DNA of 18,646 bases from Acanthamoeba sp. SK_2022b (lineage: Eukaryota; Discosea; Longamoebia; Acanthamoebidae), in NCBI GenBank assembly GCA_027943245.1, contig JANDJZ010001770.1, forward strand, positions 1 to 18,646, written 5' to 3'. A program made the position numbers and the translations under genes. The notes beneath the pieces are model-generated. The model saw only the letters and a list, made by a program, of their open reading frames with translations, was not told the origin of the DNA and searched no databases. Below are positions 14,001-18,646 of the stretch, piece by piece (position 1 is the stretch's first letter; every line of letters begins with the position of its first letter).

Positions 14001-15685
14001 CCGCCGTTGTCGGCAGGAAAGTTGTCTGACCCGGTCTCCCCGCCCACGAGCAGTGAGCCGTCATACATCAGGTTCAGTGCCAGTGCACGGTCCGCACCGG
14101 CCCCCGAGCCTGTCAGCAGCGTGAAGTAGTCGAAGGCGCTGCCGTCGGCCCGGATCTTGGCGACGAAGCCGTCTGATCCATCGATGGCGCGCGAATTGAT
14201 TTGTGTCCTGAGGCCCGTGGCGCCCGGCAGTCCCGAGACAGAGTCGGTAGCGCCAGCCACATAGGCCGCGCCGGTGCCGTCCACGGCAATGGCATATCCG
14301 ATGTCGGCGCCGCCGTCGCCGCCGATGTATCCGGCGTACTCCAGCCCGCTGCCTGAAGCGTCGATGCGGGCCACGAAGGCATCCCGCATTTCTGACTGCG
14401 CAGGGCCAAAGCCGTGGTTGAGCTGCGGCCCGTTCACGGCAGGAAAGCCTTTGCCTTCCGTGAATCCGGTCACATAGACCCGGCCAAGGGTGTCCAGAGC
14501 CAGGGCATTGGCCTGATCGTCACCCGTTCCACCAATCAGGCCCGAATACAGAATGCCGGCACCGTCTGGTGCCAGGCGCATGACGAAGGCATCCCTATCC
14601 GTCGTGCTCTTGCTGCGCCGAAAGCGTTGGTTGGCATCTGTGCCAAGCAGGGGGAAGCCGGTGGATTCCGTGCTGCCCGCCAGGTGGATGCGGTTTTGTA
14701 TGTCCACGGCCAGGCCGTTGCAGGCGTCGTCTCCCGATCCGCCCACATAAGTGACGCTCAAGGGGACACCCTTGGGATCGAATCTGACGACGAAGGCATC
14801 CTCGCCACCTTTGCTGCTGCCCGCGTTGGGCAGGTCGGACGATTGCGTCACGCCGCAAGCGTAGGTGTTGCCGTCGCTGTCTCGCGCCACGGCGTTGACC
14901 TGGTCGGCCGAGTTGCCTCCGACCAGGCCCGAGTAGCCGGTCCAGGCCGGATCGATGACCAGCGGCAGGCCTTTGTCATGGCTGCCCAGCTCAAAGCCCA
15001 CGCGCCAGGTGGTGGCGTCCACCTGCTCCAGCCGATAGCGGGCGGGCACGTCCACGCGGCCATTGCCCCGGGGTTGGTAGACCAGCGGTGCATCGTCGGT
15101 GAAAAGGTCGTTGCCTATGCTCCACTGCAGCGCTCCCGTGGGCAGGATGCGTGCATCCGTCGCACCTTCCACGCGCAGCCAGACCTGTGCGGCATCGGCA
15201 CCAGGAGCCAGTTCAAACTGGTACTTCAGACCGCCGGGCTCGCCCTGGAAAACGGCATCAATGCCGGGCCAGACACTGCGGTAGCCCAAGGCACCGAAGC
15301 TGCGCAGGCCCGTGCGCCATTGCGCGGCTTCGCCGACCAGCCAGTGGTAGAGCGTGGGCGAAGGGTGCAGGCCCTGCGGGGCCGACATCGATGCGTTCTC
15401 GAAGCTGTAGCGCAGGCGCGAATCCGGGCGCAGGCTCAGGCTCCGGGCCACGCCGGATGCGGCCACCGACCGGCCTTGCACGCTGGTGGCCCGGCCGGGC
15501 AGGTCGATGCTCATGCCTTGCGCGTCGAAACTGATGCGCTTGCCTGTGGCCATGGCGCGAAAGCCGGCCCCGGGCATTTCTATGAAGCGGTTGTCCCTGC
15601 CAGAGAACTCGCGTTGCACCAGGGGATCGGCCTGAGCCCCCGTGGTCAAGGTCAACAGGGTCAAGGCCGCAATGGAACTGCGCAT
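11087..15685 (-). CDS. Giant secreted SBBP/Big-1/Ig-like repeat protein with choice-of-anchor U and IPTL-CTERM
   Basis: Predicted 1532-residue surface protein. In order: signal peptide (1 to about 19); DUF7948-like domain with YRSVWPGIDAVFQG at 135-148 (about 20-250); seven SBBP-type repeats (about 255-725), for example DDQANALALDTLGRVYVTGF at 389-408, expected to close a seven-bladed propeller; a Big-1-like domain (about 730-828); six Ig-like repeats of about 85 residues (832-1336), each with two Cys exactly 15 apart; a choice-of-anchor U domain (about 1338-1490, with YWKYGPT and DGRNGDDDLDVNAFISDPGG); and IPTLSQWG at 1500-1507, then a membrane helix and a basic tail (RRTRMRKPR). IPTL-CTERM tails are known substrates of an exosortase (XrtH-type), which is not in this window. 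It is the last gene of the collar operon, 8 nt after collar C. An adhesin or scaffold role is inferred. Confidence 0.93.
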   Translation of the reverse strand: MRSSIAALTLLTLTTGAQADPLVQREFSGRDNRFIEMPGAGFRAMATGKRISFDAQGMSIDLPGRATSVQGRSVAASGVARSLSLRPDSRLRYSFENASMSAPQGLHPSPTLYHWLVGEAAQWRTGLRSFGALGYRSVWPGIDAVFQGEPGGLKYQFELAPGADAAQVWLRVEGATDARILPTGALQWSIGNDLFTDDAPLVYQPRGNGRVDVPARYRLEQVDATTWRVGFELGSHDKGLPLVIDPAWTGYSGLVGGNSADQVNAVARDSDGNTYACGVTQSSDLPNAGSSKGGEDAFVVRFDPKGVPLSVTYVGGSGDDACNGLAVDIQNRIHLAGSTESTGFPLLGTDANQRFRRSKSTTDRDAFVMRLAPDGAGILYSGLIGGTGDDQANALALDTLGRVYVTGFTEGKGFPAVNGPQLNHGFGPAQSEMRDAFVARIDASGSGLEYAGYIGGDGGADIGYAIAVDGTGAAYVAGATDSVSGLPGATGLRTQINSRAIDGSDGFVAKIRADGSAFDYFTLLTGSGAGADRALALNLMYDGSLLVGGETGSDNFPADNGGLRKGLGPQTARSTGMDGFVLRLNATGDQVLDATYLGGNGYDSVEGLASDGRNWFATGSTNNGAGFPVKAQSGLSTTPGGKQDGFLVSVATNNPNGWDYAGFLGTSENEAMRSLAATNVQGRTLLSVGGATTTSGTNGLTNPANSALSANESLSNGLVFRIDPFGPPAAMAVLTGSQQSTRIQQPFATPLSVKVTDIDDQPLAGIMVDFNAPAASGPSTTFATRTSVTTNDQGIASLSATANLFAGSYTVTAQAGAASTSFSLTNDKSPQAALTASAALQTLPYASTTTLSTNGGSGAGAISYAVTAGAAYCALTGNTVTATAVGDCTVTATKAGDASYLAATTTVDISVIKAQQPVLTATATPSTLVAFSTAALSTSGGAGSGAVGFSITDGAAFCSVNGNTLTAEGTGSCTVTATKLGDANYQDTLATTVVTVTPAAQVTLSVQSTPSTLTFGATATLATTGGSGSGAVTYAVTGGAQFCAVTGNQLSAIGAGSCTITATKAGDINHQAISASTTVIVAKAGQTALSVQASPAAISFGGISQLSTTGGSGTGAIGLSVAGPCSIAGSTLTGLAVGTCTVTATKAADADHEEATASTSVTVSQASQVALSVVASPASIPKGDSSTVTVTGGSGSGVLTLALTAGAGNCALFGNTVTGTAVGSCTVTATKAADANHAQATGSVQIAVGKAIQNITFDFSSLRYLSPQALSLANAAATNSNLPISFSSLTPQTCVVTGTSLRLMRTGDCTLQASQAGDAEYAAATPVNQTFTITLPPHSLSTITGTVGGTTVSAEIAAGSPWVFTPMGTGPAQTAGFIPLQGHIRSPADAPPANLQFPLGLFDFAVHNGAPGSTVSIKLTFPNNLPRNAQYWKYGPTSDNATPHWYHFTGAQFNANDNSVTLTIEDGRNGDDDLDVNAFISDPGGVAVVAAAAGGSPAAIPTLSQWGQWMLAALMLGVAVLAGRRTRMRKPR
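11678..13192 (-). repeat. Coding array of six ~255-bp Ig-like repeats within the giant gene
   Basis: Residues 832-1336 of the giant protein consist of six degenerate units. The cysteine pairs fall at 873/888, 958/973, 1043/1058, 1125/1140, 1210/1225 and 1294/1309, so the spacing inside each pair is always 15 and the period is 85, 85, 82, 85 and 84 residues. The core pattern is GGSGSGAVTYAVTGGAQFCA, then GSCTITATKAGD. The last unit is the most divergent. At the DNA level the array is degenerate, so it is not a perfect tandem repeat. Confidence 0.85.
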
Positions 15686-15693
15686 AGGTGTAC

Positions 15694-16215
15694 TCAGCTC
15701 CGTGCGGGGAAGATGCCCTGCAAGGCGATGATGAAGTTCATGACCAGGTAGGGCGGAAGATTGTTGTGTGGCTGGCTGTCGCCCGCAGCTTGAGGGGGAG
15801 CCATGGTGACCGCAGAGGTGTTGGAGGCTGGCGCGATGTACGGGCGCGTCGGTGCGGTGCCCAGGACGGCGCCTGCCGGGCTGGCTACAGCGGGATCCGC
15901 AGGCGTGCCCGCTCGGGCCAGATGGCTGTGGACGGGAATTTCCGATGCCTGCAGCTTCACGGTTTCAACACCGCCGGATTCGCCCAGATCGCGCAGTGAC
16001 AGTCCAGGTCCTGGGCCCGGGTGCATGGGCATGCGGCCCTGCAAGTCGGGAAGCGCGAAGTTGGACTTGCCATTTCCACCGTATGTCGTTCCCAGCAGGG
16101 AAAACAGCGCCGTGTTCTGAGAAAGCGGTATGAGCTGACCATCGCAAAAGGCCCAGCCCTTGGGTGCGAAGTTGAATCCGCCAATGCGGATTTCGGCGAC
16201 GAAGGGATCGGACAT
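15694..16215 (-). CDS. Phage tail collar domain protein C, right copy
   Basis: Same 173-residue protein as at 1372-1893. Here its full operon context is visible: the stop lies 8 nt before the ATG of the complete 1532-residue IPTL-CTERM gene, and the start lies 5 nt after the stop of collar B. This copy therefore shows directly that three collar genes and the giant gene form one tightly packed transcription unit. Confidence 0.92.
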   Translation of the reverse strand: MSDPFVAEIRIGGFNFAPKGWAFCDGQLIPLSQNTALFSLLGTTYGGNGKSNFALPDLQGRMPMHPGPGPGLSLRDLGESGGVETVKLQASEIPVHSHLARAGTPADPAVASPAGAVLGTAPTRPYIAPASNTSAVTMAPPQAAGDSQPHNNLPPYLVMNFIIALQGIFPARS

Positions 16216-16220
16216 GGTCT

Positions 16221-16712
16221 TCAGGTCGGAGAAGGAAAGAGGCCTTGCATGGCCATGCAAAAGCTCAGTGCCAGATAGGGCGGCATATTGAGGTGTGGCT
16301 GGCCGCCGCCCACATTGGCCAGCAGGGCTGGCATGGTCGTATCACCGCTTTGCGCATAGTGGCCGCGCGCCGCTGCAGGCAGGTTGCCGTTGCCCGATGT
16401 CGCCTGGCCCGTAGTGCCGGAAGCGGCCATGGCGTGGCTATGCTGCGGTATCTCTGACAGGGTCAGGGTGTGGGTTTGCTCGCCTGCTCTCTCTCCCAGC
16501 GTATGGCCGGCTCCCATGTGCATGGGCATGCGGCCGCGCAGGTCGGGCAGTGCAAAGTTGGTCTGCCCGTCGCCACCGTAGGTGGTGCCCAGCAGCGAGA
16601 ACAGTGCCTGGTTCTGGTTGATGGGCAGCAACTGCCCATTGCAAAGAGACCAGCCTTTGGGGGCGAAGTTGAAGGAGAAGACGCGAACCTCTCCGAGAAA
16701 GGGGGTAGACAT
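16221..16712 (-). CDS. Phage tail collar domain protein B, right copy
   Basis: Same 163-residue protein as at 1899-2390, with the same one-base stop/start overlap (TGATG) with collar A. No difference from the left copy was seen, so the two copies have not diverged. Confidence 0.92.
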   Translation of the reverse strand: MSTPFLGEVRVFSFNFAPKGWSLCNGQLLPINQNQALFSLLGTTYGGDGQTNFALPDLRGRMPMHMGAGHTLGERAGEQTHTLTLSEIPQHSHAMAASGTTGQATSGNGNLPAAARGHYAQSGDTTMPALLANVGGGQPHLNMPPYLALSFCMAMQGLFPSPT

Positions 16713-17215
16713 CAGGTGGGGGAGGGATAGATGCCGAACAGCGAGATGATGAAGTTCACGCAAAGGAAGGGCGGCATATTGGTATGCGGCTGCGACCCTC
16801 CTACCGAACTCACCATCGATGCAGCCATGGGCGTGGCGGGGACGCCGTTCACAAAGGCCTTGTGATCCCTGTGCTTGGCAAACACTGCGTCGGCGGGCGA
16901 GGCCAGAAAGCCTGTGCCCGAGGACGCGGGAACGCCGTGCGTGTGGGCTGGAATCTGATTGACGGTCAGCGTGACGTCTTCGACTCCAGCGGCCTGAGCC
17001 AGCGGGAATCCGTTGCCTGCGTGCAGGGGGATGCGGCCACGCATGTCTGGCAGGGCGAAGGTGCTTTGGCCATCACCGCCGTATGTCGTGCCGATCAGAG
17101 TGAAAAGGGTTTCGTATTCCGAGATGGGCATTTGCTGCCCTTCGCAGAACATCCAGCCTGCCGGCGCGAAGTTGCCGGCAAACATGCGGATTTCCCCAAC
17201 AAAGGGTTGAGCCAT
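16712..17215 (-). CDS. Phage tail collar domain protein A, right copy
   Basis: Same 167-residue protein as at 2390-2893. It is the promoter-proximal gene of the complete collar-giant operon (17215 down to 11087). The ATG at 17215 faces the A+T-rich divergent promoter region. Confidence 0.92.
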   Translation of the reverse strand: MAQPFVGEIRMFAGNFAPAGWMFCEGQQMPISEYETLFTLIGTTYGGDGQSTFALPDMRGRIPLHAGNGFPLAQAAGVEDVTLTVNQIPAHTHGVPASSGTGFLASPADAVFAKHRDHKAFVNGVPATPMAASMVSSVGGSQPHTNMPPFLCVNFIISLFGIYPSPT

Positions 17216-17322
17216 GACAGGGTGGGGTTAGTAAACGTTAATAATTGCAAAATAGTTTAGTATGGCAAGCTGTTTCGCAGCAAAAATATTTTGCTTCTGT
17301 TGCTTGGGCAGGAAGGGCCACG
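17216..17322. promoter_or_regulatory. A+T-rich divergent promoter region with 17-bp dyad, right copy
   Basis: Identical to 2894-3000. The perfect dyad AGCAAAA-ATA-TTTTGCT is at 17279-17295. In this copy the minus-strand side drives the complete four-gene operon. Confidence 0.55.
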
Positions 17323-17694
17323 ATGAAGACAGGACGCCGTGCTTTCATGCAGGTTGCAGGGGCCTTTCCCGCTGCAGCGGCCGTTTCCGGGATTCCAGTG
17401 ATCGCCTGTGCGGCTGGCATGGAGTTGCGCCGCAGCCACTTTCAGCCGCTGCTGGGCCATAGCTTCTCGATAGCAGGAGAAGTTTCCGAGTTACGTTTGG
17501 TTTCGTTGGCGGCGCTGCCGCACACACTGCATGGCGACCGCTCTTTCAGCGCACTGTTCGAGTTGTCCCGCCCTGGCGCGTTGCTGCAGGACACCTGGGA
17601 AATCTCTCATCCGGCTCTGGGAAGCCACGCCGTCTTCCTGAGCCCCAGCGACGCGCGAGGCGGTCTGCTGGAAGCCGTGTTCAACCGCGGCTGA
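17323..17694 (+). CDS. DUF6916 protein with Tat signal and possible lipobox, right copy
   Basis: Same 123-residue protein as at 3001-3372, with the twin-arginine motif GRRAFMQ, VIAC near residue 29 and the DUF6916 domain. It is preceded by the same AGGAAGG ribosome-binding sequence and overlaps the end of the convergent GNAT gene by 14 bp. Confidence 0.85.
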   Translation: MKTGRRAFMQVAGAFPAAAAVSGIPVIACAAGMELRRSHFQPLLGHSFSIAGEVSELRLVSLAALPHTLHGDRSFSALFELSRPGALLQDTWEISHPALGSHAVFLSPSDARGGLLEAVFNRG

Positions 17695-18205
17695 GCGCCG
17701 CGGTCCTGCGCATGCGCAGGTAGATGCCTTCCTGGTCCTGCTCGACAAAGCCCAGGCGCTTATACAGGCGCCGGGCTGGATTGTTGGCTTCCACGAACAG
17801 CTGCATGTCGCGCCCTTCTTGATCTGCCCAGCCGGCCAGCCATTGCATGAGGGCCGTGCCCAGTCCCTGGCCTTGAACAGCGGCGTCGAGCGAGATGTCC
17901 ATCACTCCCAACGGCCCGGGTGCGAGATTGAGGTAGAGCCGGCCTATAGGCAGACCTGCCCTCTCGATCACGAAAAACGCGCCGTGTGCGTAGTGCCTGC
18001 GGTAGTGCTGGTCCTGCAAAGCGAACTGCGAATCGCAGAAGGCATGCTTTTCTGCTTCGCTCCAGGGCACGGGCGCCAGTTCGGCAGCGCGTACCTGGCG
18101 GTACAGGGCGCGGAGAAAAGCGTAGTCGGCTTCTTCGGCCAGGCGCAGCCGCACATCCTCCAGATACAGCGGCGGCAACTCGGGCACGAACGGATCAGAC
18201 GGCAT
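17681..18205 (-). CDS. GNAT-family N-acetyltransferase, right copy
   Basis: Same 174-residue protein as at 3359-3883, with the QGQGLG acetyl-CoA motif at 111-116. It overlaps the upstream DUF6916 gene by 11 nt as in the left copy. Confidence 0.88.
   Translation of the reverse strand: MPSDPFVPELPPLYLEDVRLRLAEEADYAFLRALYRQVRAAELAPVPWSEAEKHAFCDSQFALQDQHYRRHYAHGAFFVIERAGLPIGRLYLNLAPGPLGVMDISLDAAVQGQGLGTALMQWLAGWADQEGRDMQLFVEANNPARRLYKRLGFVEQDQEGIYLRMRRTAALSRG
17684..17720. terminator. Two adjacent hairpins at DUF6916/GNAT convergent overlap, right copy
   Basis: Identical to 3362-3398: an 8-bp perfect stem (17684-17691 with 17697-17704) followed by the 16-bp palindrome at 17705-17720, again without T-tracts. 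Confidence 0.4.
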
Positions 18206-18554
18206 GGGAAAAGCAGGCCTCGTAATCGACATGGCCTGCCGACTGCGCAATGGGCGTGATGAAGATGGCGTAGTCACCGAGCTGCGCATGGCGCACGCGG
18301 TAAGTGCGCTGCGGCAGCTGCGGCTGGCGCGGACCGCGAAACACCAGGGAGAACTGCAGCATGCCGGGCGTGTCGGCCGATGTCTGCGTTGCGCTGAGCA
18401 CTTGCATGTCGATGCCGATGGTGTGCTCGCCCTCCGCCATGAAGAAGCTCACGGTCTGCTGGGCAAGGGCCTGGGCGTCGCTCCAGGACAGGACTCTGGC
18501 ATACAGCGCGTCGTCCAGTTCGACGTTGGACGGGGACAAAGAGGTTGCGGACAT
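18195..18554 (-). CDS. DUF6916 protein without signal peptide, right copy
   Basis: Same 119-residue protein as at 3873-4232 and complete within the window. Only 92 bp of its upstream region (18555-18646) are present before the window ends, so whether the fimbrial adhesin gene also follows this copy cannot be seen. Confidence 0.8.
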   Translation of the reverse strand: MSATSLSPSNVELDDALYARVLSWSDAQALAQQTVSFFMAEGEHTIGIDMQVLSATQTSADTPGMLQFSLVFRGPRQPQLPQRTYRVRHAQLGDYAIFITPIAQSAGHVDYEACFSHAV

Positions 18555-18646
18555 GGGCGGCAGTCTGATCGGTGGGGCTGGCAGGCACAGAGCGGCAGCA
18601 TAGCCCATGCACAGGCGGCGGTTTTCTTCTGCTGAGACCTCAACTG

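Larger units (their letters stand above)
14323..18646. repeat. Long perfect direct repeat, right copy (period 14,322 bp)
   Basis: Identical to 1-4324. It starts inside codon 455 of the giant gene, which here is complete and uninterrupted across the repeat boundary. No insertion-sequence end, target duplication or attachment-like site is visible at 14322/14323, which argues against a discrete mobile repeat starting at this point. Confidence 0.95.

Noticed and set aside
14414..15751. Long plus-strand open frame (445 codons) opposite the giant gene, also at 92-1429
   Set aside because: It is antisense to the well-supported signal peptide/SBBP region, has no recognisable domain, and arises from high G+C codon bias. 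It is a shadow frame.
1..18646. Plasmid or integrative element suggested by the circular-like repeat
   Set aside because: No replication initiator, partition, relaxase, recombinase, transposase or recognisable origin is visible in the complete 14,322-bp unit.

Overview
The window is G+C-rich bacterial DNA with densely packed genes. It most likely comes from Burkholderiales, probably Comamonadaceae. The reasons are a Bug/TctC solute-binding protein next to a divergent LysR gene, a Crp/Fnr regulator of the type common in that family, and a giant surface protein with an IPTL-CTERM tail. The genus cannot be resolved from the sequence alone.

The main structural fact is a perfect long direct repeat. 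Bases 1-4324 reappear as 14323-18646, a period of 14,322 bp. The repeat fills both window edges exactly, as any window cut from a periodic sequence would. The window is therefore best read as one 14,322-bp unit read about 1.3 times: either a tandem (head-to-tail) duplication or a circular contig whose ends overlap. No replication, partition, integrase, transposase or relaxase gene is visible, so a plasmid or ICE is not supported.

Unit layout. (a) Tail-collar/DUF6916 locus (1-4232, again at 14323-18554, plus 11087-15685). A minus-strand operon encodes three small phage-tail-collar (Mdp-like) proteins and then a 1532-residue secreted protein: a seven-repeat SBBP propeller, a Big-1-like domain, six cysteine-paired Ig-like repeats, a choice-of-anchor U domain and IPTL-CTERM. 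A Tat-signal DUF6916 protein is divergent to the operon. A minus-strand pair, a second DUF6916 protein and a GNAT acetyltransferase, faces it. (b) An orphan, A+T-rich chaperone-usher-type fimbrial adhesin (4495-5517). (c) A cytosine-deaminase-like amidohydrolase (5618-6889), convergent with a Crp/Fnr regulator (6914-7633) that follows a LysR regulator (7685-8596). (d) Divergent from LysR, a Bug binding protein overlapping by 4 nt a cytoplasmic beta-propeller protein of unknown function (8748-11038). (e) A strong hairpin, then the convergent end of the giant protein gene.

The best candidate for an undescribed system is module (a). Three tail-fibre-like paralogues without other phage genes are co-transcribed with a giant surface-anchored repeat protein and bracketed by two DUF6916 proteins and an acetyltransferase. 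I infer a cell-surface appendage or adhesion apparatus built from domesticated tail-fibre parts. Modules (b)-(d) look like ordinary accessory metabolism and regulation, with several operator-like palindromes in the intergenic regions. No RNA genes or CRISPR arrays were seen, and no gene-free stretch exceeds 300 bp.
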